From positions 4,026,001 to 4,090,000 of the forward strand of contig AP019701.1 of assembly GCA_006738865.1 (NCBI GenBank): a stretch of DNA of 64,000 nucleotides, given 5' to 3'. The notes beneath the pieces are model-generated. The model was not told where the DNA came from, ran no database searches, and saw only the letters and a list, made by a program, of their open reading frames with translations. Below, piece by piece: positions 1 through 7,634 of the stretch. How positions within the stretch are numbered: the stretch's first letter is position 1; every line of letters begins with the position of its first letter. Made by a program: the position numbers and the translations under genes. This DNA comes from Allostella sp. ATCC 35155 (lineage in GTDB: Bacteria > Pseudomonadota > Alphaproteobacteria > ATCC43930 > Allostellaceae).

Positions 1-2
1 TG

Positions 3-113
3 GACGAAGCCGACGTCGCCGCCTGCATCGCGGTCGACCGCGTGCCGTTCGCGGTGCGCGTCTCGGCCGAAGGGGGGCTGCTGTTCGCGACGGCGGAGAC
101 GCCGCCCGCCTGA
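3..113 (+). CDS. C-terminal fragment of a CDS that begins before the window
   Basis: An open frame enters from the left edge and stops with TGA at 111-113, leaving 36 residues ending in ATAETPPA. The tail is short, without a recognisable motif. It is convergent with the methyltransferase gene whose stop lies 21 bases further on. Function cannot be assigned from this fragment; only the third frame stays open and coding-like here. Confidence 0.5.
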   Translation, partial: DEADVAACIAVDRVPFAVRVSAEGGLLFATAETPPA

Positions 114-134
114 TCAAGGCAGAACGGGGACGTG

Positions 135-1007
135 TCAGCCGGTGACGGCGCCGGGGGCGAACTTCTCGTGATGTCCGCGATAGATCGCCGGCCGCGGCCG
201 ATCGAGGCCCGGCGGCACGTCGATCGGCTTCTTCCAGACCACGACCACATCCTGGTGATGGCCCCAGCCGCGCTCGTGATATCCCAGCAGCGTCGCGTCC
301 CGGCGACGCTCGACAAGCCGCATCACCCAGGACGGCAGCGCGATCGAGATGCCGTATTCGGGCTGGTGCGGATAGTCGCGGTAACCGAAGCCGTGCTCGG
401 CCACCTCGGCCGCGATCGCCTGGAAGCGATCCTCGTCGATGTAGGGATAGGTGCGGTGGTAGTCGAGCGACCAGCGCCCGTGGTTGGTGAACACCAGCAG
501 CCCCTCCGGCGCCAGCCGGTCGATGAACCAGTCGACGAACGCGGCATAGCGGCGGGCGTCGAGATGGGTCAGGAGCGAGCCGCACCAGACGAGATCGAAC
601 GGCTCGGCGAGCGGGATCGCGGCGGGCTCGATCTCGGAATGGACGGGCACGGCGCCGAAGGTGCGGGCGCAGAATTCGACGCCGCCGCGGTCGAGGTCGC
701 AGGCGGCGATGCGCGCCGCGGGGAAGGCCGCGCGCAGCATCCGAAGTACCCGGCCGTGGCCGCACGGCAGGTCGAGGATCGAGGCGAGTTCGGTCTTCTC
801 CGCCAGGATCATCGCCCGCACGATCGCCCGCAGCGCCGCCTCGCCGACGCGGAAATACTGGTCCTGCCAGCTCTTCTCGCCGATCCGCGCCATCGCCGCG
901 TCGTCGAAGCGCAGGACCATCTGGTCGTCGGGCGAAACCGTGGTGACGAGCCGCTTCCGGTAGTCACGCAGCAGATCGAGCGGCGTCCTTGCGCCGAACA
1001 GGGCCAT
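135..1007 (-). CDS. Class I SAM-dependent methyltransferase
   Basis: A 290-residue soluble protein. Residues around 95-105 read SILDLPCGHGRVLRML, the glycine-rich SAM-binding motif I of class I methyltransferases, followed by an acidic residue in AACDLDRGG (motif II) and WCGSLLTHLD (motif IV region). The fold is clear but the substrate is not. It begins at an ATG (MALFGARTPLDLL) and is followed on the same strand by no close partner. The next upstream gene on this strand is the sensor of the ECF module, 71 bases away, so it could be the last gene of that transcript, but nothing in the sequence proves this. Confidence 0.8.
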   Translation of the reverse strand: MALFGARTPLDLLRDYRKRLVTTVSPDDQMVLRFDDAAMARIGEKSWQDQYFRVGEAALRAIVRAMILAEKTELASILDLPCGHGRVLRMLRAAFPAARIAACDLDRGGVEFCARTFGAVPVHSEIEPAAIPLAEPFDLVWCGSLLTHLDARRYAAFVDWFIDRLAPEGLLVFTNHGRWSLDYHRTYPYIDEDRFQAIAAEVAEHGFGYRDYPHQPEYGISIALPSWVMRLVERRRDATLLGYHERGWGHHQDVVVVWKKPIDVPPGLDRPRPAIYRGHHEKFAPGAVTG

Positions 1008-1078
1008 GGGGGCTCCGGATTGGGGGCGAGCCGGCGGACCCTACAGGCCCGGCGCCGGGCGGCGCAACCCGACGGCGG

Positions 1079-1603
1079 TCAGTCCCGCCCGCCCGGCGGC
1101 GGCCCCGGCGGCCCGTCCGGACGGTCGCGCGGCGGCCGCGGCGGACGCTCCCGCTGGTCCAGCAGTTCGCGGCGCTGGGATGCCGGCAGCCGTCCCGCCG
1201 CTTCGACCAGCGAGTCCTGGGCCAGCCGCGCCAGTTCGCCGCTGGCTTCCCGCAATGCCCCGAAGGCGCGCCGGGCGGCGTCGGGGTCGTAGGGGTCGGC
1301 GGCCAGCGCCTCCTGCACCGCGCGCCGGGCTGCCCGCAGCTCCTGCCGCTCCTGCCGGATCTCGGTCCGACGGGCGCGGAAGCTGTCGCGGACCGTTTCG
1401 CGCGCCTCCTGCGGCAATCCGTCGGTCAGTCCGCGAAAGCCGATCGGTGCCCCTGGGCCAGGCCCGTGGTCACGGGCGTAGCGGCCGACGAGCGCGCTGA
1501 CCAGGAAGACATTGAGGGCCAGCGAGACCAGCAGGAAGCCGGGCACCAGCCAGCGGCGCCAGCCGGCTCGCCACCCGGTGCTCGGCGACGCGAGATCGCT
1601 CAC
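1079..1603 (-). CDS. Periplasmic Spy/CnrX-like metal or envelope-stress sensor of an ECF sigma module
   Basis: A 174-residue protein with one N-terminal membrane anchor (about residues 17-38, WLVPGFLLVSLALNVFLV). It is followed by a helical, Arg/Glu-rich periplasmic part and a proline-rich tail. This layout matches the metal-resist / Spy family (CnrX, ZraP), helical hairpins that sense metals or misfolding in the periplasm. The GTG start at 1603 overlaps the anti-sigma stop (GTGA), so the two are translationally coupled. In cnrYXH-type systems such a sensor regulates the membrane anti-sigma factor; the same role is inferred here. The ligand cannot be read from the sequence, and no His-rich metal site stands out. 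Confidence 0.65.
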   Translation of the reverse strand: MSDLASPSTGWRAGWRRWLVPGFLLVSLALNVFLVSALVGRYARDHGPGPGAPIGFRGLTDGLPQEARETVRDSFRARRTEIRQERQELRAARRAVQEALAADPYDPDAARRAFGALREASGELARLAQDSLVEAAGRLPASQRRELLDQRERPPRPPRDRPDGPPGPPPGGRD

Positions 1604-1938
1604 AGTTCGATCTCCAGATCCGAGCCGATGAGCAAGGGCGTGACGTCGACCACCTGGACATCGCCGACCAGCGTCTCCTCCGTCCAGCCCGCAGCGAATC
1701 CGATCGCCGCGATCAGCGCGAAGGCGGCCGCCATCGCCCGCGGCCGGCGGCTCCAGGTCGTCCCGCGCGCGGCAACCGCCGGCGGCTCCTGCGGGATCGC
1801 GGCCGTGGCCGCCAGGATGCGGCGGGCGAGATCGGATGGGGGCGCGACGGCGGGTTCCGACGCGATCATCCGGTCCAGCGCCCGGTCGAGCCGGTCTTCC
1901 GGGGCGGCCTCGGGACGGCGGCGGATTTCCTCTGTCAT
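1600..1938 (-). CDS. Single-pass membrane anti-sigma factor
   Basis: A 112-residue protein: an acidic/basic N-terminal cytosolic part (MTEEIRRRPEAAPEDRLDRA), one membrane helix near residues 69-84 (MAAAFALIAAIGFAAG) and a short periplasmic end. The size and topology fit a minimal anti-sigma factor that holds an ECF sigma factor at the membrane. Its ATG overlaps the sigma stop (ATGA, 1935-1938) and its stop overlaps the sensor start, giving a tight three-gene sigma / anti-sigma / sensor unit. Assignment rests mainly on this arrangement, because such short anti-sigmas diverge quickly. No HxxxCxxC zinc motif is present. Confidence 0.65.
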   Translation of the reverse strand: MTEEIRRRPEAAPEDRLDRALDRMIASEPAVAPPSDLARRILAATAAIPQEPPAVAARGTTWSRRPRAMAAAFALIAAIGFAAGWTEETLVGDVQVVDVTPLLIGSDLEIEL

Positions 1939-2504
1939 GCTCCTTCCTCCAGCGCGTCGACGAGCACGGGCTTCAACCGCTCCTTGAGCGCACGCCGCGC
2001 CCGCACGAGCAGCGATTCGACCGCGCCCACGCTCGTATTCAGGATGGCCGCTGTCTCGCCGTTTCCCAAGCCCTCGAAATAGCTCAGCACGACCGCGGCC
2101 CGCTGATTCTCGGGCAGAGTGGCCAGCGCCTCCGCCAGATGCGACTGCACCTCGTCGCGATGGCGCTGCCGGAAGGCGTCCGGCCGGTCGTCCTCGGGCT
2201 CGCCCGCCGCCTCGAGCGGCAGCGGGACGACCTTGCGCTTGCGGTCGATGCACAGGTTCATGGTGATGCGGTAGAGCCAGGTGGTGAGCCGCGCCCCTTC
2301 CGGGCGCCAGCGGGGGGCTTGCGTCCAGACACGCAGGAAGACCTCCTGCGCCACGTCCTCGGCCTCGGCCGCGTCGGCGAGGAAGCGCCGGGCGACGGCA
2401 TGGACCCGGCCGAGATGGCGCTCGAGCAGGCCCGCATAGGCGAGGCGGTCGCCCCGGCCCGTGCGCGCCATCAGCTCTTCGTCCGATTCGTCCGCATCCG
2501 CCAT
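1935..2504 (-). CDS. ECF-family RNA polymerase sigma factor
   Basis: A 189-residue protein with sigma region 2 (AEDVAQEVFLRVW, then TTWLYRITMNLCIDRKRK) and region 4 (LPENQRAAVVLSYFEGL and a helix-turn-helix around SVGAVESLLVRARRAL). Only these two domains occur, as in group IV (ECF) sigmas. The start at 2504 (MADADESDEELM) gives a normal family length; an in-frame ATG at 2588 would add 28 residues of low-complexity sequence and run into the inverted repeat upstream. Co-transcribed with a membrane anti-sigma and a periplasmic sensor, it probably answers an envelope or metal signal. The target promoters are unknown. Confidence 0.88.
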   Translation of the reverse strand: MADADESDEELMARTGRGDRLAYAGLLERHLGRVHAVARRFLADAAEAEDVAQEVFLRVWTQAPRWRPEGARLTTWLYRITMNLCIDRKRKVVPLPLEAAGEPEDDRPDAFRQRHRDEVQSHLAEALATLPENQRAAVVLSYFEGLGNGETAAILNTSVGAVESLLVRARRALKERLKPVLVDALEEGA

Positions 2505-2516
2505 CGCCCGAGCATA

Positions 2517-2586
2517 GACCACCCTGGCCGGAGCATCCGCCCCGCCGAACGGCCAGGGCGCCGCGACGGTCCCGGCCAGGGTGGTC
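2517..2586. repeat. 15 bp perfect inverted repeat upstream of the ECF sigma gene
   Basis: The arms 2517-2531 (GACCACCCTGGCCGG) and 2572-2586 are exact reverse complements separated by 40 bases. A third half-copy (GGCCAGGG) sits at 2551-2558 inside the loop. It lies between the EF-hand gene stop (2620, minus) and the sigma start (2504, minus). It could terminate the EF-hand transcript or act as an operator or attenuator for the sigma gene. The stem is long enough to be more than chance. Confidence 0.6.
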
Positions 2587-2619
2587 ATCCGAGTGCGTCC
2601 GGCTCAGCTGCCGGCCGGC

Positions 2620-3270
2620 TCAGCGGCCCCGGCCGGGGCCGCGGCGGGGCAGCTCGTCGGCGGTCACGAAGCCGTCGCCGTTGCGGTCCAGCCGCCCGAA
2701 GACCGCCTCGCGCTGTGCCGCCCGCTCGGCGGGATCGATGACGCCGTTGCCGTCCTTGTCGAGGGTCTCGAAGATCTTGGCCCGGCGCGCCTCGGCACGC
2801 TCGGCCGACACGCGGTGATGGCCATGCCGGCCCATCCCCATGCCCATGCCGAGGCCCGGGAACTCCATGAACTCCTCGCGGCTGATGGTGCCGTTGCTGT
2901 CCTTGTCGATGGCCCGGAACATCGCGGCCCGCTGCTCCTCCCGGCGCTCGGCCCGGTCGCCGTCCCTGGCATCGTCCTTGGCGCCGTCCCGCTTGCCCTC
3001 GTGGCGCCGGCCGTCGCGCTGCGGGCCGCGCTTCATGAAATCTTCACGGGAGATGCTGGCGTCGGGCGCCAGCGCGTGCCGGCCCTTCGGCTGGAAGGCC
3101 ATGAACTCGGCCTTCGAGACCTTGCCGTCGCCGTCGCTGTCCATGGCCTTGATCATGCCGACCTGGCGCTGCGCCGGTCGGCCGTCGCCGCCCTGGGTCT
3201 GGGCCGCGGCGACCGTGCCGACGGTGGCGAGGCCGATCGCGAGGGCAACCGCGGAAACCTGGAACTTCAT
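2620..3270 (-). CDS. Secreted EF-hand calcium-binding protein with four loops
   Basis: A 216-residue protein with a Sec signal peptide (about residues 1-23, ending TVAAA). Four canonical 12-residue EF-hand loops are visible at residues 44-55 (DSDGDGKVSKAE), 122-133 (DKDSNGTISREE), 171-182 (DKDGNGVIDPAE) and 195-206 (DRNGDGFVTADE), each with Asp/Asn/Gly at the calcium positions and Glu at position 12. A degenerate fifth copy (ASISREDF) lies at about 71-78. The ATG at 3270 has an AGGA ribosome site 7 bases ahead; a longer upstream frame would lose the signal peptide. Probably exported to the periplasm as a calcium binder. It sits between the DM13 gene and the ECF module, all on the minus strand. 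Confidence 0.85.
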   Translation of the reverse strand: MKFQVSAVALAIGLATVGTVAAAQTQGGDGRPAQRQVGMIKAMDSDGDGKVSKAEFMAFQPKGRHALAPDASISREDFMKRGPQRDGRRHEGKRDGAKDDARDGDRAERREEQRAAMFRAIDKDSNGTISREEFMEFPGLGMGMGMGRHGHHRVSAERAEARRAKIFETLDKDGNGVIDPAERAAQREAVFGRLDRNGDGFVTADELPRRGPGRGR

Positions 3271-3291
3271 CGCTCGTCCTTTCGGGGGGTG

Positions 3292-3324
3292 GGGACCGAC
3301 GGGCTCTGCTCTCCCGTCGGTCCC
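3292..3324 (-). terminator. 12 bp stem hairpin between the DM13 and EF-hand genes
   Basis: GGGACCGACGGG (3292-3303) pairs perfectly with 3313-3324 around a 9-base loop. On the minus strand it follows the DM13 stop (3358) by about 34 bases and precedes the EF-hand start (3270) by about 22. No U-run follows, so it may be a rho-assisted terminator, an attenuator or a transcript-processing stem that lets the two genes be expressed differently. Confidence 0.55.
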
Positions 3325-3357
3325 TTCCACGCACCGCCCGAAGGAATCCTGCGCGGG

Positions 3358-3858
3358 CTATTGCGCCTTTCGCTCGATGCTCGCCGGCGAGATGAGCTGG
3401 GCGAAGGCGCGGCACCAGATCACGACCGATCCCTGCGCGGCGAGGTCGAGGTCGGCCGGAATGCGGTAGGTCTGGCTGCCCTTGAAGGCCGCGAGCCCGC
3501 CGAGATCGACGAAGGCGGCGCGGACATCGTCCTTGGCGCGCGGCGCCGCATGCGCGACGAGGTAGACGCGGTAGTCGGGGCCGGGGCCGACCTCGAAATC
3601 CTTCTCCAGGTGGACGATCCGCCCGCCGTCGGGATCCCGGAGGATGGAGACCGATCCGCGCCCCCAGTGGATCGGGTCCGAGGGATCCGCGTGGATGAAG
3701 GTGCCGGTGCCGAGAACCGTGTGCGCCGCGCGGTTCGCGACCTCCTGGGTCGCGACCGGCGGCGGGAAGATGTAGGGGAAGAAGAAGATACCGGCCGCGA
3801 AGCCCCCCGCTCCGCCCAGCACCAAGCCGACGAGAAGGCCGATCAGCAGTCTGCGCAT
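3358..3858 (-). CDS. DM13-domain membrane-anchored protein
   Basis: A 166-residue protein with an N-terminal anchor or signal (MRRLLIGLLVGLVLGGAGGF to about residue 30). Its body ends in SVVIWCRAFAQLISPA, the hallmark of DM13 domains with their conserved Cys after an Ile/Val-Trp pair. DM13 domains resemble cytochrome-like DOMON folds and are thought to take part in redox or electron transfer at the cell surface; the actual reaction is not known. It is divergent from phnD across 169 bases. The next genes on its strand are the EF-hand protein and the ECF module, so a shared envelope role is possible. Confidence 0.7.
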   Translation of the reverse strand: MRRLLIGLLVGLVLGGAGGFAAGIFFFPYIFPPPVATQEVANRAAHTVLGTGTFIHADPSDPIHWGRGSVSILRDPDGGRIVHLEKDFEVGPGPDYRVYLVAHAAPRAKDDVRAAFVDLGGLAAFKGSQTYRIPADLDLAAQGSVVIWCRAFAQLISPASIERKAQ

Positions 3859-3935
3859 GGTCCCGCCCCCGTTTGACCCGCCACTATAGCCTGGAGCCGG
3901 CGGCGGCGAAAATGGTCACCGCAGCAGCACCCAGG

Positions 3936-3964
3936 GGTTCATCAAAACGCCATCAATATGTAAT
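3936..3964 (+). promoter_or_regulatory. Degenerate Pho-box-like direct repeats upstream of phnD
   Basis: Three heptamers spaced exactly 11 bases apart (GGTTCAT at 3936, ACGCCAT at 3947, ATGTAAT at 3958) match the PhoB half-site CTGTCAT at 4, 4 and 5 of 7 positions. The 11-base phasing is that of Pho boxes, and it lies about 65-90 bases before the phnD start, in an unusually AT-rich pocket. Each half-site is weak, so this is only a candidate for phosphate-starvation control. Confidence 0.35.
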
Positions 3965-4027
3965 CTTTGCCGCAGATAACGAGGGGACCGGTTTACGGCC
4001 CCCAATCCCCCTCGGGAGGAACTGAAC

Positions 4028-5008
4028 ATGCTTGCCCGTCTTGCCCTTGCCGCCGCCGCGGCGCTCGCTCTGCCGGCGTTGCCGGCCCTTGCCCAGGAAA
4101 ACTGCCCGCGCGGCCAGCTCGACCAGCGCTTCTGCGACCGCGACGGCGATATGGTCGCCGACGCACCGACCGACGCAAGCCGCCTGCTCGATCCGCCGAC
4201 GCTGATCTTCGCCTACACGCCCGTCGAAGACCCCGAGGTCTACCGCAAGGTGTGGGACGGCTTCCTCGCGCACATGGCCAAGGTCACCGGCAAGCGCGTC
4301 CAGTTCTTCCCGGTGCAGTCGAACGCCGCCCAGATCGAAGCGATGCGCGCCGGACGCCTGCACGTCGCCGGGTTCAACACCGGCTCCAATCCGATCGCCG
4401 TCAACTGCGCCGGCTTCGTCCCGTTCGCGATGATGGCGTCGAAGAAGGACGAGTTCGGCTACGAGATGGAGCTGATCGTCCAGGCCGACGGACCGATCAA
4501 GGAAGTGCAGGACCTGAAGGGCCGGACGCTCGCCTTCACCTCGCCGACCTCGAACTCGGGCTTCAAGGCGCCCTCCGCGCTGCTGAAGAGCGATTTCGGT
4601 CTGGAAGCCAACAAGGACTTCAAGACAGCCTTCTCCGGCAAGCACGACAACTCGATCCTGGGCGTCGCCAACAAGGACTACGATGCCGCCGCGATCGCCA
4701 ACTCCGTCAAGACGCGGATGATCGCCCGCAAGGTCGTCGATGCTTCCAAGCTGCGCGTCATCTTCCGTTCCGAGACCTTCCCGACGACCGGCTACGGCCA
4801 TGTCTACAACCTCAAGCCGGAACTGGCGGCCAAGGTCAAGGAAGCGTTCTTCACCTTCGACTGGGAAGGCACCGACCTGCTGAAGGAGTTCCAGAAGAGC
4901 CAGCCGCCGCAGGAGAAGTTCGTGCCGATCACCTTCAAGAAGGACTGGGCGGTGATCCGCAAGTTCGACGAACTGACCGGCGTGAAGTACGAGTGCCGGG
5001 GCAGCTGA
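4028..5008 (+). CDS. phnD: Phosphonate/phosphate ABC transporter substrate-binding protein PhnD
   Basis: A 326-residue periplasmic binding protein with a Sec signal peptide (residues 1-22, LPALPALAQ). It has the PhnD-family body: [19 protein letters not shown] near residue 60, then [25 protein letters not shown] and [13 protein letters not shown]. PhnD proteins bind phosphonates, phosphite or phosphate for a PhnCE transporter. A strong ribosome site (GGGAGGAACTGAAC) precedes the ATG. It is the first gene of phnD-phnC-phnE-phnE. There are no C-P lyase genes in the window, so the precise ligand remains open. A weak Pho-box-like repeat lies upstream. Confidence 0.88.
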   Translation: MLARLALAAAAALALPALPALAQENCPRGQLDQRFCDRDGDMVADAPTDASRLLDPPTLIFAYTPVEDPEVYRKVWDGFLAHMAKVTGKRVQFFPVQSNAAQIEAMRAGRLHVAGFNTGSNPIAVNCAGFVPFAMMASKKDEFGYEMELIVQADGPIKEVQDLKGRTLAFTSPTSNSGFKAPSALLKSDFGLEANKDFKTAFSGKHDNSILGVANKDYDAAAIANSVKTRMIARKVVDASKLRVIFRSETFPTTGYGHVYNLKPELAAKVKEAFFTFDWEGTDLLKEFQKSQPPQEKFVPITFKKDWAVIRKFDELTGVKYECRGS

Positions 5009-5036
5009 TCGGGCGCATGGAAGAGAGGACCGCGCG

Positions 5037-5876
5037 GTGCTGGTGATCGAGGGGCTCGCGAAGCAATACCCGACCGGGGACCGCGCGCTGAAGGGGGTGT
5101 CGCTGACGGTGCCGAAGGGCCAGATCATGGCCCTGATCGGCCCGTCCGGCGCCGGCAAGAGCACGCTGATCCGTTGCGTCAACCGCCTGGTGGAACCGAC
5201 CGCCGGGCGGGTGACGCTCGACGGGCAGCCGATCACCGGCCTCTCGCGCCGCGGCCTGCGCCAGGCGCGGCGAAAGATGGGCATGATCTTCCAGGAGTTC
5301 GCGCTGGTCGAACGCCTGACGGTGATGGAGAACGTGCTGTCCGGCCGGCTCGGCTATGTCGGCTTCTGGCGCAGCTGGTTCCGGCGATTCCCCGAGGCCG
5401 ACGTCGCCGCCGCCTTCGCCCTGCTGGACCGGGTCGGCCTCGCCGGCTTCGAGGACAAGCGGGCCGACGCGCTCTCCGGCGGCCAGCGGCAGCGCGTCGG
5501 CATCGCCCGCGCCCTGCTGCAGCATCCGAGCCTGCTGCTGGTCGACGAACCGACGGCCAGCCTCGACCCGAAGACGTCGCGCCAGATCATGCGCCTGCTG
5601 CAGGAACTCTGCCGCGAGCGCGGGCTGGCCGCCATCATCAACATCCACGACGTCGCGCTCGCCCAGATGTTCGCCGAGCGCATCGTCGGCCTGCGGTCCG
5701 GGGAGATCGTCTATGACGGCCCACCGGACGACGTGTCCGCCGACATCCTGACCCGCATCTACGGCGAGGAGGACTGGTCGCAGACCATCCGCCTGCCGGA
5801 TGAGGACGGCGAGCCGGAAATGCCGCATGCGGATGCCGGCGCGGTGAACCGCGAACGTCTGGCCGGCCTGACGTGA
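5037..5876 (+). CDS. phnC: Phosphonate/phosphate ABC transporter ATPase PhnC
   Basis: A 279-residue ABC ATPase: Walker [10 protein letters not shown] (about residues 39-47), Q-loop [19 protein letters not shown] (characteristic of PhnC), signature [15 protein letters not shown], Walker [14 protein letters not shown] and switch His in NIHDVALA. It energises import by the two permeases that follow. A GTG start at 5037 with GAGAGGA about 9 bases ahead gives the normal family length. The gap to phnD is 28 bases, and the 3' end overlaps the next start. Confidence 0.92.
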   Translation: MLVIEGLAKQYPTGDRALKGVSLTVPKGQIMALIGPSGAGKSTLIRCVNRLVEPTAGRVTLDGQPITGLSRRGLRQARRKMGMIFQEFALVERLTVMENVLSGRLGYVGFWRSWFRRFPEADVAAAFALLDRVGLAGFEDKRADALSGGQRQRVGIARALLQHPSLLLVDEPTASLDPKTSRQIMRLLQELCRERGLAAIINIHDVALAQMFAERIVGLRSGEIVYDGPPDDVSADILTRIYGEEDWSQTIRLPDEDGEPEMPHADAGAVNRERLAGLT

Positions 5877-6682
5877 CGACCGCCGCGATCGACCGGGCGC
5901 GGCGCTGGCGGCCGCCGCCGCTGATCGCCAACCCCGTCCTGCGCTGGGCGCTGCTGCTCGGCGCGGTCGTCTATCTCGCGCTGGCCGTCAGCGGCATCCC
6001 GGTCAACTGGGAACGGGTCTCCGAGGGCCTCGAGCGCGGCGGCCGCTTCCTCGCCGGCTTCCTCTATCCCGACTTCTCGAGCCGCTTCGGCGAGATCTTC
6101 GAAGGCTTCGTCGAAAGCCTCGTCATGACGGTGGTGGCGACGGTTCTGGGACTGCTCGTCTCGATCCCGGTGGCGCTCGGCGCCGCCCGCAACCTCGCGC
6201 CGCTGCCCGTCTACTATTTCTGCCGCGGCCTCATCGCCCTGTCGCGGACCTTCCAGGAGATCATCGTCGCCATCCTCTTCGTGGCGATGTTCGGCTTCGG
6301 CCCGTTCGCCGGCGTGCTGACGCTGGTGTTCGGCACGGTCGGCTTCCTCTCCAAGCTGCTGGCCGAGGACATCGAGGACATCGACCGGTCCCAGGTCGAG
6401 GCGATCCGCGCCACCGGCGGCTCCTGGTTCCAGCTGCTGAACTACGGCGTCCAGCCGCAGGTGATGCCGCGCCTGATCGGCCTGTCCCTCTACCGGCTCG
6501 ACATCAACTTCCGCGAATCGGCGGTGATCGGCATCGTCGGCGCCGGCGGCATCGGGGCGACCCTCAACACGGCCTTCGATCGCTACGAGTACGACGTCGC
6601 GGCCGCGATCCTGCTCGTCATCATCGTAATCGTCATGATCGCCGAGTATTCCTCGTCGGCCATCCGCCGCTGGGTGCAGTGA
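5873..6682 (+). CDS. phnE: Phosphonate/phosphate ABC transporter permease PhnE (first)
   Basis: A 269-residue inner-membrane permease with several hydrophobic helices ([20 protein letters not shown], then the block after residue 80). It carries an EAA loop near residue 180 ([17 protein letters not shown]) typical of PhnE. Translation starts at a GTG overlapping the phnC stop (GTGA), so it is coupled to phnC. With the second PhnE it should form a heterodimeric channel. Confidence 0.9.
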   Translation: MTTAAIDRARRWRPPPLIANPVLRWALLLGAVVYLALAVSGIPVNWERVSEGLERGGRFLAGFLYPDFSSRFGEIFEGFVESLVMTVVATVLGLLVSIPVALGAARNLAPLPVYYFCRGLIALSRTFQEIIVAILFVAMFGFGPFAGVLTLVFGTVGFLSKLLAEDIEDIDRSQVEAIRATGGSWFQLLNYGVQPQVMPRLIGLSLYRLDINFRESAVIGIVGAGGIGATLNTAFDRYEYDVAAAILLVIIVIVMIAEYSSSAIRRWVQ

Positions 6683-7497
6683 TGCCCGTCTCCGTCCGAT
6701 CCGGCACCAAGGTCTGGCAGCGGCGCGACCGCAACACGCAGCTCGCGGTCTGGTTCGGCTGGCTGGTCGCAACCGCGCTCGTGGTGCTGTCGTGGGAGGT
6801 CATCAGCGAGCGGACCATGTGGATGTTCGTCGAGGACGCCCACATCCAGGCCGCCGACCTGCTGGGCCGCATGGTGCCGCCGCGCTGGTCCTACATGGAC
6901 CGGCTGTGGCAGCCGTTGTGGGACACGCTCAACATCGCGACGCTGGGTACCCTCATCGCCATCGTCCTCGGCGTCCCGCTCGCGTTCCTCGCGGCGCGCA
7001 ACACCACGCCCAGCGTCCTCTTCGTGCGGCCGCTGGCGCTGCTGGTGATCGTCGCCTCGCGCTCGATCAACTCGCTGATCTGGGCGCTGCTGCTGGTTTC
7101 GATCATCGGGCCCGGCGTGCTCGCGGGGGTCATCGCGATCGCGCTGCGCTCGGTCGGCTTCATCGGCAAGCTGCTCTACGAGGCGCTCGAGGAGATCGAC
7201 GAGGGCGCAGTGGAGGCGATCGAGTCGACCGGGGCGTCGCGGCCCCAGGTGATCGGCTATGCGATGGTGCCGCAGGTCGCACCGGCCTTCGCCGGGATCT
7301 CGGTCTTCCGCTGGGACATCAACATTCGCGAATCGACGGTGCTCGGGCTGGTCGGCGCCGGCGGCATCGGCCTGCAGCTCGAAGCCTCCATCAGCCAGCT
7401 CGCCTGGCGCGAGGCCTCGGTCATCTTCCTGGTGATCCTGGTGACGGTGCTGGCCAGCGAGTGGCTGTCCGCCCGCATCCGCCACGCCATCATCTGA
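6682..7497 (+). CDS. phnE: Phosphonate/phosphate ABC transporter permease PhnE (second)
   Basis: A permease of 271 residues from the ATG at 6682, with the EAA loop ESTGASRPQVIGYAMVPQ and the family end NIRESTVLGLVGAGGIG. It is a paralogue of the preceding PhnE (both share the INxRESxVxGxVGAGGIG stretch). Two different PhnE copies in tandem are common in alphaproteobacterial phnCDEE operons. The ATG overlaps the previous stop by one base; a GTG just before it at 6679 is an alternative. Last gene of the operon, followed by a hairpin. Confidence 0.9.
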   Translation: MPVSVRSGTKVWQRRDRNTQLAVWFGWLVATALVVLSWEVISERTMWMFVEDAHIQAADLLGRMVPPRWSYMDRLWQPLWDTLNIATLGTLIAIVLGVPLAFLAARNTTPSVLFVRPLALLVIVASRSINSLIWALLLVSIIGPGVLAGVIAIALRSVGFIGKLLYEALEEIDEGAVEAIESTGASRPQVIGYAMVPQVAPAFAGISVFRWDINIRESTVLGLVGAGGIGLQLEASISQLAWREASVIFLVILVTVLASEWLSARIRHAII

Positions 7498-7507
7498 GCT
7501 CGGCCCC

Positions 7508-7534
7508 TTTCCCGGAGCGGCGCGGCCCGGGAAA
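7508..7534 (+). terminator. Hairpin after the phn operon
   Basis: TTTCCCGG (7508-7515) pairs with CCGGGAAA (7527-7534) around an 11-base loop, 10 bases after the phnE stop. It is a plausible operon terminator, separating phn transcription from the Pho-box-controlled cotransporter gene downstream. Confidence 0.5.
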
Positions 7535-7575
7535 TTCCGCTTGCAAATCAGGGCCGTTGGCCGACATTGCAGATT

Positions 7576-7593
7576 GTTACCGATTTATGACGG
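7576..7593 (-). promoter_or_regulatory. Pho box (PhoB site) upstream of the Na/Pi cotransporter gene
   Basis: Read on the minus strand the 18 bases are CCGTCATAAATCGGTAAC, matching the PhoB consensus CTGTCATAAATCTGTCAC at 15 of 18 positions, including the AT-rich spacer and the 11-base repeat phase. It sits about 42-59 bases before the plus-strand start at 7635. The orientation is opposite to the gene, which is unusual for an activating Pho box, so it may act differently or serve a promoter not obvious here. Confidence 0.6.
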
Positions 7594-7634
7594 ACGGATG
7601 ACCCGGCCGTCTCCGGACCAGGATCGCGCGCGCA

